A stretch of 64,000 nt of DNA, taken from NCBI GenBank assembly GCA_035536995.1, contig DATLNB010000067.1, positions 48,627 through 112,626 on the forward strand. The letters run 5' to 3'. A program made the translations under genes and the position numbers. Origin of the DNA: AV80 sp035536995. Lineage in GTDB: Bacteria > Verrucomicrobiota > Verrucomicrobiia > Chthoniobacterales > UBA10450. Positions 33,957-42,626 of the stretch are shown here, one piece after another; positions within the stretch are counted from its first letter, which is position 1, and each line of letters opens with the position of its first letter. The notes under the pieces are model-generated. The model was not told where the DNA came from. It worked only from the letters and a program-made list of their open reading frames with translations, and did not search any database.

Positions 33957-35390
33957 ATGAGCGCCGAACCGAACCCAATCGAGCCAGCAGAATGGGACGA
34001 ACGGGATTGGGACCACCTCCTCGAAGACGTTGCGGACCGCAGCATCATTCCGATCGTAGGCACTGAGCTTTTGACCACGGAGGTCGACGGCAAGGCGTGG
34101 CCGCTTTACCGGGTTCTGGCAGAGAAGCTGGCTGAACGGTTGAGACTTTCGGCCAAGCCTTTAACGGAGAGCCGAACGCTCAACGACGTGGTCTGCGGTT
34201 ACGTGGCGGCGGACCGGGTCCGAAACACAACCGATAGGGTCTACGGCCGGCTCTGCGAAGTCTTCGCCGATCTCGCGGTCTCGCCCCCGCCAGCCCTGAC
34301 AAAGCTCGCCGAGATCCGGCATTTCCAATTGTTCCTGACCACGACGCCCGACCCGTTGCTCGAGCAGGCGATCAACTCCGCACGCTTTGGCGGGGTCGAG
34401 GGCACTGCCACGTTGTCGTTCTCGCCCCGCGAAGCAGACGACCTGCCCCGGCCGTATGCGCAGCTGGAATCCCCGACGGTTTATCATCTTCTCGGAAAGC
34501 TCTCCCGGATCCCGGACCAGTTTGTCGCCTCAGACGAAGATCTCCTGGAATTTTTCTTCAAGCTCCAGGCGACCTCGAATCGATTCCCTAACCTGTTTGA
34601 CGCGCTCGGCGAAAATCATTTGCTCTTTCTAGGCGGCGCTTTTTCCGACTGGCTGGCGCGTCTTTTTTTGCGCACGGCAAAACGTCTCCGCCTTTCGGAG
34701 AAAAAAAGCTACGACCTGCTCACCGCGGATGCGCTGGCGAGCGACGCGAACCTGGTGCTGTTCCTGCGCACCTACGCCAGCAAGACGCGGATCGAGATTC
34801 ACAACCCGATCGCATTTGTCGACCAGCTGCACAGTCGCTGGATGGCCCGCCACGGAGCTTTGCCGCGAACGGCGACCCCGCCCTACATCCCTCCGCCGTC
34901 GCGCATGCCTAACGACGCGATCTTCATTAGCTACGCCAGTGAAAACGTGGAAGCTGTGCGACGCCTCAAAACGGTGCTCGATGGCGCGGGCTTCACGGTC
35001 TGGTTCGATAAAGACCAGCTCATGGCGGGAAGCGACTGGGAAGATGAAATCGAGCGCAACATTCAGCGCAGCCTTCTCTTTCTCCCTGTCATCTCGAGGC
35101 AGACGGATGCGCTTCTCCATAATGTTTTCTTTCGAGCGGAATGGAACTTTGCCGACACGATCGCGAAACGGAGCGATCCGAGCTCGCCGTTCATCATCCC
35201 GGTGGCGCTCGACCCGATCGCGGTGGACGAGGCGTTTGTGCCTCCCAGTTTTCGCCGGAAACAGTTCGAGCATATTCCACAGGGCGTGCCCGGGCCGGAA
35301 TTCATCGCCCGGCTCCACGAGCTGGTGGCGAGCGCCAAGGCCCGGCCGCGGCGCGGGGTTGAGGTAGCGGCGAGCGTGCGGAAGTCGTGA
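33957..35390 (+). CDS. SIR2-like / TIR domain protein (candidate NADase effector)
   Basis: 477 residues. The N-terminal ~290 residues resemble a SIR2-like Rossmann domain: IIPIVGTELL (30s), FQLFLTTTPDPLLEQAI (where TTNYD is usual), VYHLLGKLS (where L-H-G is usual), FVASDEDLLEFFFKL, and LLFLGGAFSDWLARL. The C-terminal TIR domain (about 318-455) begins AIFISYASENVEAVRRLK, has a BB-loop-like FTVWFDKDQLMAGSDWEDEI, and a likely catalytic Glu395 in FFRAEWNFA. TIR domains of this type often cleave NAD+. The SIR2-like part seems to lack its catalytic Asn/His, so it may only bind a ligand (inference). ATG 33957 is used rather than TTG 33951. The stop overlaps the start of the STAND gene. Confidence 0.72.
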   Translation: MSAEPNPIEPAEWDERDWDHLLEDVADRSIIPIVGTELLTTEVDGKAWPLYRVLAEKLAERLRLSAKPLTESRTLNDVVCGYVAADRVRNTTDRVYGRLCEVFADLAVSPPPALTKLAEIRHFQLFLTTTPDPLLEQAINSARFGGVEGTATLSFSPREADDLPRPYAQLESPTVYHLLGKLSRIPDQFVASDEDLLEFFFKLQATSNRFPNLFDALGENHLLFLGGAFSDWLARLFLRTAKRLRLSEKKSYDLLTADALASDANLVLFLRTYASKTRIEIHNPIAFVDQLHSRWMARHGALPRTATPPYIPPPSRMPNDAIFISYASENVEAVRRLKTVLDGAGFTVWFDKDQLMAGSDWEDEIERNIQRSLLFLPVISRQTDALLHNVFFRAEWNFADTIAKRSDPSSPFIIPVALDPIAVDEAFVPPSFRRKQFEHIPQGVPGPEFIARLHELVASAKARPRRGVEVAASVRKS

Positions 35391-38284
35391 TGGCCGAGCC
35401 GAGTGAGGTGTCCGGAAAGGAACGGATCGTTCTCGATGCGCAACATCCGTGGCCGAGTCTCCATGCGTTCACCCAGCAGCACCATGCCTTCTTTCGCGGC
35501 CGAACCAGGGAGACTGGGGAACTGGTGCGGCGGATCCGTCGCGAAGTTCTCACGGTGCTGTTCGGCGTGTCGGGATTGGGAAAGACGTCGCTTCTCCAGG
35601 CCGGTGTCTTCCCGGCTCTGACGCAATCTGATTACGTCCCGATTCTCATTCGGCTGGACCACGAGGCGGCGGACGTCGACGTCGTTGGACAAGTCAAGGC
35701 GGCCGTTGCGCGAGAACTGACGTTGCGTGCCCCCGGGGCTGGGCCATCTTTTCCGGCCGGGGAATCGCTCTGGGGCATTTTTCATCGCCGGGACGCCGGG
35801 TTGCTCCGTCGCGGAGAACAGCATCTCCAGGTGGTCCTGGTGTTCGATCAGTTCGAAGAAATCTTCACGCGCTGGCTTGGCTCGCCGGAAGCAGAATCGA
35901 ACCGCCGCCACTTTTTAAGCGAGCTTGCGTCACTCGTGGAAAACCGGCCTCCGGAAGAGCTGAAAACCCGGCTCGAGCGCGACGCTTCGATCGTGAGCAA
36001 TTACGATTTCGCCAGCGAAAACTGCCGGATTGTGATCAGCCTGCGGGAAGACTTCCTCCCGCACCTCGAAGATCTGAAAGCGCGGTTGCCCTCGATCATG
36101 GACAATCGGTTTCGGCTCAGCCCAATGGACCAGGAGCAGGCCCTCGAAGCCATCCTGGGGCCCGGTGGCGAGATCGTCGAGGAGCCGGTCGCGCGCGAAA
36201 TTATCTCCTTCCTCAGCGCCCGCCCCGATGACGACCCGCAACCGCAGGCGCAACAAGGTCGAATCGAAATCGATCCGGCCCTGCTCAGCCTGATTTGTTC
36301 CGAGCTGAACGCTCAACGGATTGCAGAGAAGCTCCCGCGAATCACCTCCGAGTTACTGCACGGACGCAGTCACCGGATCCTGGATGAATTTTATTTGCGG
36401 TGTTTCGAATTTCTCCCGGAAACCCAGCGGGAAGCGGCGCGCGCTTTTGTGGAAGACCGCCTCCTCACGCCGGCCGGACACCGCGGAATCCTCGCGATGG
36501 AGACGGCGCGGGCCGAGTTAGGGGCGGCGGGGGTTGATCGAGAGGCGATCCCGCAGCTTGTGCACAGGCGCCTGCTGCAGGTTGATGAACGTCATCGCCT
36601 CGAGCGCGTCGAGCTGGCACACGACGTCCTGACCAAGGTTGTGACGCAGCATCGCGATCGCCGCCACGAGCGGATCGCGGTCGAGGCCCAACGCGGGAAG
36701 GAGCTGGCCGAGCTGGCAGAAGCCCGGGATCGCGCCGAGCGCGCGGCCGCCCAGATCCGGCATCTGCGGAAGGCGCGTTTGGCTTACGCGGCAGCCGGCG
36801 CCGTTTTTCTTTTACTGGGTGTTGCCATGGCCCTGCTCGGCCGGAGCTATTACAAGACAAGCAAAAGCTATCTGGAAGCGAGCGAAAAGCTGCGAGAGAC
36901 GCATGCGGGGTGGTTGGCCGAGAAGGATCGCGTCATTGAAGCAAACCAGAAACTGAAGGAGAGCGTCGAGGAGACGAAGAAGGCGAACGAGGCGGCGGAA
37001 CAAGTTATCGATCGCGTGACCTCGGGCGTGCTCCAGGAGATTGGGGCCAAGGACGGCGCGCAGATTGCCACTCTTCAACGCGTCATCAGCGCAGGCTTGG
37101 TGGCGTTTGATAACATTCCGCCGCAGGTGGCGAAGGCCGCTCGGCTCCGGCTCAACCGGGCCAAGCTCCTCCGCGCCTCGGCTGAGGCGTTTATCGCCCA
37201 GGGATTGCACGCCCATTTTGCAGAAGCGAAGAAGAGTGCGGAGGCAGCGGCGGAAGCCCTGGCCGGGCTGCCGCAAGATCCGCCCGTTGCGGAAGCGCGA
37301 AGCGAAATCCTCCTTACCCTCGGCGATATCCACGCCAGACGGGGGCATGAGGCGCCTGAAGCCACCGCCGGCACGGAGATCGACTCCTTATTCAACCGGG
37401 CCGACAGCTACTACAATCAGGCCCTGGAATTGGCGCGCATCCCTGGCGGCGACGCGGAAGTCGCCCGGATGCAACAGGCGCGGTGCCTGGTAAAATTGGG
37501 GACGGTCATCGAAAGCCGATGGCGCCGCGTCCGAGCGGTGGAAGGAACGCAGATCGCCGCGAAACGCCAGCTTCTCCAGAACGAGCTGGCAAAGTATTCG
37601 GAAGCTTTAGAAATCGCCTCGACCCTGCCCGCTACCAAACCCGAAGTGCGCCTCCTTCTTGCCGACATTTATAATCGGACGGGAACAGCCTACGCGTTGC
37701 TGACTTATCAACGGTCTGACGAGCGGCAGAATTATTTCACCAAGGCTGAAACCAACTTTACCCGGGCGCTGGATCTGCGTCGTCAGCTGCTGAACGAGGA
37801 CCGGGCGTCGGTCGCCAGGAAGCGCCTGGTTGCTTACACCACGAATAACATCGGCTGGCTCTATGAGATTAAACTGCTGGATGAACGTTGGGCGACCAAG
37901 ACCGAGCAGGAGGTGCTCGCGCGCAAAGTGGAGCAGGCCTACAAGGATAGGCTTGCGCTGGCCCTCGAGGTAGCCGACACCGACCCGCAGAATTTCTCCT
38001 ACAGAAAGGATTTGGCAGGGGCCTACGTGCATCTGGCGGCGTTGTATCGGAGCCGCCCTACGCTGATCCAAAATGCGCAGCAAAAGTCGCTCGAATTCTA
38101 CCAAAAGGCGGTGGAGGTCACCCACCACGAGGCCGCTGACGAACTGGAAAACCTCGAAAAAGCAGCGGTCGCCTTCCGTCGCCCCGACGTAGCCGCCCGG
38201 GCCCGGGAAGACCTGGCGAAACTCAAGAGCTTGCCGCTGCCGACTGAATCTCAGGAGCCTCGGGGCGAGGAACGCCGGGACTAG
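35390..38284 (+). CDS. membrane-anchored STAND (nSTAND1-like) ATPase with TPR-like C-terminus
   Basis: 964 residues. Order of parts: a short N-terminal lead with HHAFFRGRTRETGEL; a STAND NTPase with Walker A LFGVSGLGKTSLL (58-69), Walker B VVLVFDQFEEIF (148-159) and RIVISLREDFLPHL; and a winged-helix-like region to about 425 (ELAHDVLTKVV). Then a coiled stretch, one transmembrane helix (about 465-485, GAVFLLLGVAMALLG), a second coiled coil, and a ~400-residue helical repeat tail of TPR type (YYNQALELA, FTRALDLRRQL, SLEFYQKAVEV). The start is the ATG in TGATG, overlapping the upstream stop by one base, so the pair is translationally coupled. The tail is the likely sensor. Partner identity by similarity only. 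Confidence 0.75.
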   Translation: MAEPSEVSGKERIVLDAQHPWPSLHAFTQQHHAFFRGRTRETGELVRRIRREVLTVLFGVSGLGKTSLLQAGVFPALTQSDYVPILIRLDHEAADVDVVGQVKAAVARELTLRAPGAGPSFPAGESLWGIFHRRDAGLLRRGEQHLQVVLVFDQFEEIFTRWLGSPEAESNRRHFLSELASLVENRPPEELKTRLERDASIVSNYDFASENCRIVISLREDFLPHLEDLKARLPSIMDNRFRLSPMDQEQALEAILGPGGEIVEEPVAREIISFLSARPDDDPQPQAQQGRIEIDPALLSLICSELNAQRIAEKLPRITSELLHGRSHRILDEFYLRCFEFLPETQREAARAFVEDRLLTPAGHRGILAMETARAELGAAGVDREAIPQLVHRRLLQVDERHRLERVELAHDVLTKVVTQHRDRRHERIAVEAQRGKELAELAEARDRAERAAAQIRHLRKARLAYAAAGAVFLLLGVAMALLGRSYYKTSKSYLEASEKLRETHAGWLAEKDRVIEANQKLKESVEETKKANEAAEQVIDRVTSGVLQEIGAKDGAQIATLQRVISAGLVAFDNIPPQVAKAARLRLNRAKLLRASAEAFIAQGLHAHFAEAKKSAEAAAEALAGLPQDPPVAEARSEILLTLGDIHARRGHEAPEATAGTEIDSLFNRADSYYNQALELARIPGGDAEVARMQQARCLVKLGTVIESRWRRVRAVEGTQIAAKRQLLQNELAKYSEALEIASTLPATKPEVRLLLADIYNRTGTAYALLTYQRSDERQNYFTKAETNFTRALDLRRQLLNEDRASVARKRLVAYTTNNIGWLYEIKLLDERWATKTEQEVLARKVEQAYKDRLALALEVADTDPQNFSYRKDLAGAYVHLAALYRSRPTLIQNAQQKSLEFYQKAVEVTHHEAADELENLEKAAVAFRRPDVAARAREDLAKLKSLPLPTESQEPRGEERRD

Positions 38285-38387
38285 CAAACTCGGCCGGACC
38301 GCCGGCCATTTGCCCGAGGCGCGCCCGGGAATCGAGAATTCGAGCGATTAGCCCGTTACGGCCTTCTTTTTGCTAGGCACCAGACCC

Positions 38388-39068
38388 ATGAAATCAATGT
38401 TCCCTGCTACGGCCGCGATTTTCTCCGCCGTCCTTCTGACCTTTACCGCCTGCCAACGCACGACCGAGACGGCAGCTGAGCGCCCCGTCCCTACCGCGGA
38501 AGACATCCGAATCGGCCGGAAAGCGATCTCGATTAATGAAGTCTCGTTATTGGCCCGGACGGGGTTCCACAAGGACGCCTTGGACGCGGTGACCCAGCGG
38601 CACATCCCGGAACATTTGAGCGCAGAAGAAGAGCTCCAGTTCAAGAGCTTCGCGAAACCGGAATTGCTCGCCGCCCTGAAGGATCCGGCGAACATCCTGA
38701 CCCCGGCGCAGAAAGACGCTTACGACGACGCCAGAATTAACAACGCGGTCCAGAAGGAACAGCTGACAAACATCCAGGCCAACCGGAAACAGCAGCTCGT
38801 TTCGGCTGCAACCGACAAGGCCTGGCAGGCTTCGGTCGCCGAACAGCAGGAGATCGCCCGGAAAGAACAATTGAACCGGGAAGTGGCCTACGAAGCGGAA
38901 CGCGCCAAAGCCGAGCGTGAAGCGCGCGAGCGCGACCAGTTGCGTAGCACCGAAGAGAAGTGGCGCCAGATGGACGCGCAAAATTCCTATCATCGGCCCT
39001 ACAACACGCCGATCCCGAATCGCCGCTATCCTCGCCCGGAAAACCGACCAAATAATCCCCCGCGGTAA
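38388..39068 (+). CDS. lipoprotein of unknown function
   Basis: 226 residues with a lipoprotein signal (MKSMFPATAAIFSAVLLTFTAC, lipobox TFTAC). After a short folded-looking segment the protein is a long charged helix (QQEIARKEQLNREVAYEAE) and ends in a Pro/Asn/Arg-rich tail. No known family. It follows the STAND gene after 103 nt; whether it belongs to that unit is unclear, and nothing in its sequence ties it to the TIR/STAND pair. Confidence 0.6.
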   Translation: MKSMFPATAAIFSAVLLTFTACQRTTETAAERPVPTAEDIRIGRKAISINEVSLLARTGFHKDALDAVTQRHIPEHLSAEEELQFKSFAKPELLAALKDPANILTPAQKDAYDDARINNAVQKEQLTNIQANRKQQLVSAATDKAWQASVAEQQEIARKEQLNREVAYEAERAKAEREARERDQLRSTEEKWRQMDAQNSYHRPYNTPIPNRRYPRPENRPNNPPR

Positions 39069-39085
39069 AAGGGTGGGGCAGCCGC

Positions 39086-39156
39086 TCCAGAGGTAGGATT
39101 CGAACCTACGACCAATCGGTTAACAGCCGACCGCTCTACCACTGAGCTACTCTGGA
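39086..39156 (-). tRNA. tRNA-Asn (GTT)
   Basis: Read on the minus strand it starts TCCAGAGTAGCTCAG, has anticodon loop CTGTTAA, T-arm GTTCGAATC and acceptor end CTCTGGA, which pairs with the 5' end. The anticodon GUU gives Asn. CCA is not encoded. Confidence 0.9.
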
Positions 39157-39365
39157 TCGCGAGGAGCCGTCGAATGACGGGCCGTATATTTTGCCCACAC
39201 GTCAGGCGTCGGCAAGCGATCTTTGTCCGACCGGCGCCGGCGCGCTGACTCCGGTCTGTCCATTGTTGGGCGTCTGCGGCTTCTGCTCCCTGAGGAAAAT
39301 GTGAGCGACGCAACAAACTCTGTCCGGCCTCGCGTCTGGAGCGGTGGACTCCTACGTTCACGTTG

Positions 39366-40190
39366 ATGATCGTTCATCTGATCGACGGGACCTACGAGTT
39401 GTTTCGACACTTCTACGGGCTGCGCCGGTTCAACAAAGGGAAGGACCGGCCATACGGCGCAGTCGTGGGCGTCCTGCAGGGTGTCCTCCAAATGATCGAG
39501 AGCGGGGATACTTACCTCGGTGTTGCGACCGACCACGTGATCGAATCATTTCGGAATAAGCTTTGGCCGGGATACAAAACGGGAGCCGGCATCGAGCGCG
39601 CGTTGCTCGCGCAATTTCATCCGCTTGAAGAAGCGCTCACGGCTATGGGTGTCGTTACCTGGCCGATGATCGATCTGGAAGCTGATGACGCGCTTGCGTC
39701 GGCGGCGCGGATCGCTTCTCGGAGCCCCACGGTCGAAAAAGTCGCGATCTGGACCCCGGACAAGGACCTCGCCCAATGTGTCGAGGGCACGCGAGTGGTT
39801 CAAATTGACGGCCGGCGAAAAATCATTCGGGAGGCCGCCGGGATACGCGAGAAGTTCGGGGTCGATCCGCCGCTCATTCCCGACCTGCTCGCACTCGTGG
39901 GCGATGTGGCTGACGGATACCCCGGCATTCCCGGCATCGGGGCAAAGACCGCAGCCAACCTTCTGAACCTTTACGGAACGATCGAGAGCTTCCCGTCCGA
40001 TATCCTGGGCGCGCAGCGCGACCTGGCGTTGCTCTTCAAGAAGCTGGCGACCCTGCGGACCGATGAACGGCTGTTTAAGAACGTCGAGAAGCTGCGGTGG
40101 CGCGGTCCGACCCCGGCTTTCGCGGCCTGGGCAGAGCGGATGGAAGCGCCACGTTTGCTGGAGAGGTGCGAAAAAGCTGTGCGCCGATGA
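39366..40190 (+). CDS. 5'-3' exonuclease (PolA N-terminal/FEN family)
   Basis: 274-residue stand-alone flap nuclease. The N-terminal MIVHLIDGTYELFRHFYG has the first active-site Asp. The DLEADDALA and WTPDKDLAQ motifs carry further metal-binding acidic residues, and GDVADGYPGIPGIGAKTAANLL is the helix-3-turn-helix DNA-binding element. It resembles the 5' nuclease domain of DNA polymerase I and could remove RNA primers or flaps. ATG 39366 is used; a TTG lies one codon earlier. It lies alone between tRNA-Asn and tRNA-fMet. Confidence 0.87.
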   Translation: MIVHLIDGTYELFRHFYGLRRFNKGKDRPYGAVVGVLQGVLQMIESGDTYLGVATDHVIESFRNKLWPGYKTGAGIERALLAQFHPLEEALTAMGVVTWPMIDLEADDALASAARIASRSPTVEKVAIWTPDKDLAQCVEGTRVVQIDGRRKIIREAAGIREKFGVDPPLIPDLLALVGDVADGYPGIPGIGAKTAANLLNLYGTIESFPSDILGAQRDLALLFKKLATLRTDERLFKNVEKLRWRGPTPAFAAWAERMEAPRLLERCEKAVRR

Positions 40191-40257
40191 CAACACGCCG
40201 CGTGCGCGTTTTTAGATTGCGTTAGCCCTTCGATGCGGCATACTCCCCATCTCAAGA

Positions 40258-40334
40258 CGCGGGGTGGAGCAGCCTGGTAGCTCGTCAGGCTCATAACCTG
40301 AAGGCCGCGGGTTCAAATCCCGCCCCCGCAACCA
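40258..40334 (+). tRNA. initiator tRNA-fMet (CAT)
   Basis: 77 nt from CGCGGGGTGGAGCAGCC to the encoded CCA. The anticodon loop is CTCATAA (CAT). Position 1 is C and position 72 is A, the unpaired end characteristic of initiator tRNA. The T-arm is GGTTCAAATCC. The anticodon stem has two of the three usual G-C pairs, with an A-U at the third. Confidence 0.93.
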
Positions 40335-40417
40335 AATGGTGGCGCCTGAAAAGGCGGCCGGGGACCGTGTGATTCTCAACGGTTTACATTGTTCGCGAAA
40401 ACGAATCGAATCGCGAC

Positions 40418-41350
40418 GTGGCGAAAGGGAAACCCCACACCAAAATCCTGGTCGGAACGGCGAGCTGGTCCGATCCCGGGTTCGTCGAGCATTGGTACCC
40501 GAAGAAAATGCCAGCTGGCGATCGCCTGGCCTGGTACGCGCAGCACTTCGAGATGGTCGAAGTAAATTCGAGTTTCTATTCGGTGCCCGAGCCGCGGCTC
40601 GTCCAGCGCTGGTGTCAAGTGACGCCCGATGATTTCGTTTTCGACGTGAAGCTACACCAGTTGCTTTCGCGCCATTCGGCGAACGTGAAACTCCTTCCGC
40701 CGTCCCTCCAAAAAATCGCAGAGACCGATCCGCGGGGGAAAGTGACGCTGACGCCGAAAATCGAGAAGGCCATGATCAAGGAGTTCATTCGCCCGCTGGA
40801 AATTTTGCGCGACGCCGGAAAGCTTGGGGCGGCGTTGTTGCAATTGTCGCCCGGTTTTTCGCCTCGGAAACATGAACTGGCCGAGCTGGAAGATCTGCTC
40901 GCCGGTTTTAGCGGCTATCGTCTTGCGCTCGAGCTGCGCAATCGGAATTGGGCGGAGCCGGAAAACCTGGAAGGAACCATCGATTTTTTCCGAAAACATT
41001 CTGTATCGATTGTTTCAGTGGACGCGCCAGCGAAGCCGCACTTCACGATCATGCCGCCGGAGCTCGACGCGATCACCAATCCCGATCTCGCTTATCTCCG
41101 GCTGCACGGCCGCGATGCGAAGGCTTACACGACAGGCAAGACTGTCGCCACGCGTTTCAATTACGATTACAGCGACCAGGAAATTGATGAAGTCGCGGAG
41201 CGGGCGCGCAAGTTGGCAGGGGAAGCGAAGGAAGTTCATGTAGTCTTCAACAACAACGCCGAAGACTACGCACCACACGCGGCCCTCCGAATGCGGAAAG
41301 CGCTCGGCCAAATGATTCCGACCACGACCCGGCAAACGGAGTTATTCTGA
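40418..41350 (+). CDS. DUF72 domain-containing protein, long form
   Basis: 310 residues of the DUF72 (YecE) TIM-barrel-like family: ILVGTASWSDPGFVEHWYP, HFEMVEVNSSFYSVPEP, LALELRNRNWAEPEN, YLRLHGRDAKAY and HVVFNNNAEDYAPHAALRM. Function not established. It starts at GTG 40418. It is a distant paralogue of the DUF72 protein at 6206-6940 and about 65 residues longer, with the insert around residues 85-125. The DUF2062 gene follows after 3 nt, so the two are probably cotranscribed. Confidence 0.82.
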   Translation: MAKGKPHTKILVGTASWSDPGFVEHWYPKKMPAGDRLAWYAQHFEMVEVNSSFYSVPEPRLVQRWCQVTPDDFVFDVKLHQLLSRHSANVKLLPPSLQKIAETDPRGKVTLTPKIEKAMIKEFIRPLEILRDAGKLGAALLQLSPGFSPRKHELAELEDLLAGFSGYRLALELRNRNWAEPENLEGTIDFFRKHSVSIVSVDAPAKPHFTIMPPELDAITNPDLAYLRLHGRDAKAYTTGKTVATRFNYDYSDQEIDEVAERARKLAGEAKEVHVVFNNNAEDYAPHAALRMRKALGQMIPTTTRQTELF

Positions 41351-41353
41351 GAG

Positions 41354-41896
41354 ATGGCGAACTCAGACGGGGAGGAAAACAAATCAACCCCGGCGGATAG
41401 CGGGAAACTCGGACCGTGGACGCGGCTCAAGCGCTGGATGCGCGCGCGTCACATGACCTTGATGACGCTGCCGGACACGCCCCACAATATCGCCCTCGGC
41501 TCGGCCATCGGAATGTTTTTCGGGTTCAGCCCATTGTTCGGATTGAAGACGATCCTTGCCTTCCTCATCACCTGGGCGTGCCGGGCAAACAAGACGGCTG
41601 CCGTTATCACCGTGCAGTTACACGATCTGCTTCTGCCGTTCGTCCCGGCGCTTTTCTTCTGGCAATACAAGCTCGGGATGTGGGCGCTCTACCATCGCGT
41701 CCCTCAGCGCGAAGGGTTCCGACGGGTTCCGCTCTCGGAATGGATGGAGTGGACGACGTTCCTCACTGTGGGCCGGCCGATCCTGGTGGGGTCGCTTTTT
41801 TTCGCGGTGCCTTCGGCCCTGATCGTCTATTTCGGGTTGCGCGGCGTCCTGATTCGTTCGCGGGCTCGGAGTGAGATCGCCAAGCCAAAGGAATGA
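41354..41896 (+). CDS. DUF2062 domain-containing membrane protein
   Basis: 180 residues with three to four hydrophobic helices. The motif TPHNIALGSAIGMFFGFSPL, followed by GLKTILAFLITWACRANKTAA, is typical of DUF2062. The family often sits near glycosyltransferases and its function is unknown. It begins 3 nt after the DUF72 stop. Confidence 0.82.
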   Translation: MANSDGEENKSTPADSGKLGPWTRLKRWMRARHMTLMTLPDTPHNIALGSAIGMFFGFSPLFGLKTILAFLITWACRANKTAAVITVQLHDLLLPFVPALFFWQYKLGMWALYHRVPQREGFRRVPLSEWMEWTTFLTVGRPILVGSLFFAVPSALIVYFGLRGVLIRSRARSEIAKPKE

Positions 41897-41937
41897 ATCC
41901 GCTTTCGTGCCGTGTGCTTCGCCGTTAACCTGCGCGG

Positions 41938-42453
41938 ATGAACCTCAAGCCGCTCCTTCTCGTCGCAGCGCTGATTGTTTTATTACCGGTCATCGGCGAA
42001 GCGAAGACCCTCAAGTTTCCGAAAGACAAACCCCAGTTCAGCGTCACGGTCCCGAATGACTGGAAGGCGGAGATCACCGACGCGGGCATCATCAGCGCGC
42101 AACCCAAAGGAGCCGCTTACGCGATAAGCATCTTTCCCGTCCAGGCCGACAACGCGACCGACGCGATCGAGGAAACCTTGAAAGAGGTGGAGAAACGGTT
42201 CACCGATGTTGAGCCCGGTGAGCCGGTCGATTTTCGGAACGAAAATGGAGTGAAGTTTGTTGAGCGGGACTTCACCGGCAAAGACAAAGGCGATGCGCGG
42301 ACCCTGGCGATCGTGGCCTTTAGTATCGATCGGATGAATTATTTCGCTCTATTCCAGGCGGGAACACCGGAAGCCGATAAGCGCTACACGGAGGACGTGA
42401 TCGCGATCATCAAGTCCATCGGGCCGGTGAAGAATACGCGCGGCAAGAATTGA
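41938..42453 (+). CDS. secreted hypothetical protein
   Basis: 171 residues with a signal peptide (LKPLLLVAALIVLLPVIGEA). The mature part, FSVTVPNDWKAEITDAGI and later YFALFQAGTPEADKRY, resembles the small alpha/beta fold of PsbP/DUF1795-like secreted proteins, but this is only a weak likeness. It follows the DUF2062 gene after 41 nt in the same direction. Confidence 0.6.
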   Translation: MNLKPLLLVAALIVLLPVIGEAKTLKFPKDKPQFSVTVPNDWKAEITDAGIISAQPKGAAYAISIFPVQADNATDAIEETLKEVEKRFTDVEPGEPVDFRNENGVKFVERDFTGKDKGDARTLAIVAFSIDRMNYFALFQAGTPEADKRYTEDVIAIIKSIGPVKNTRGKN

Positions 42454-42525
42454 GGTTCGACGCGCGGTCGGAGCAGCAGCATTGCCGGAATCTGGATTTG
42501 CGCTAGGATTGCGACCGCTGACGCT

Positions 42526-42600
42526 GGCGCGTTCGTCTATCGGTTAGGACATGGCCCTCTCAAGGCCGAAAGACGGGTTCGATTCCCGTACGCGCTGCCA
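42526..42600 (+). tRNA. tRNA-Glu (CTC)
   Basis: 75 nt with encoded CCA. The D-arm GTCTATCGGTTAGGAC is typical of tRNA-Glu, the anticodon loop is CTCTCAA (anticodon CUC), and the T-arm is GGTTCGATTCC. The acceptor GGCGCGT pairs with ACGCGCT, with a G-U at the end. Elsewhere in the genome a UUC isoacceptor is expected. Confidence 0.88.
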
Positions 42601-42626
42601 ATCTGATCGCCGCCTTAGCGCCCCGC

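Noticed and set aside
36465..37348. Minus-strand frames opposite the STAND gene
   Set aside because: Arg/Pro- and Leu-rich shadows without motifs; the plus-strand frame has intact Walker motifs and a TPR-like tail.
38388..39068. Third component of the SIR2-TIR/STAND module
   Set aside because: The lipoprotein is 103 nt downstream with no motif linking it to sensing or NAD metabolism; kept as a separate gene of unknown role.
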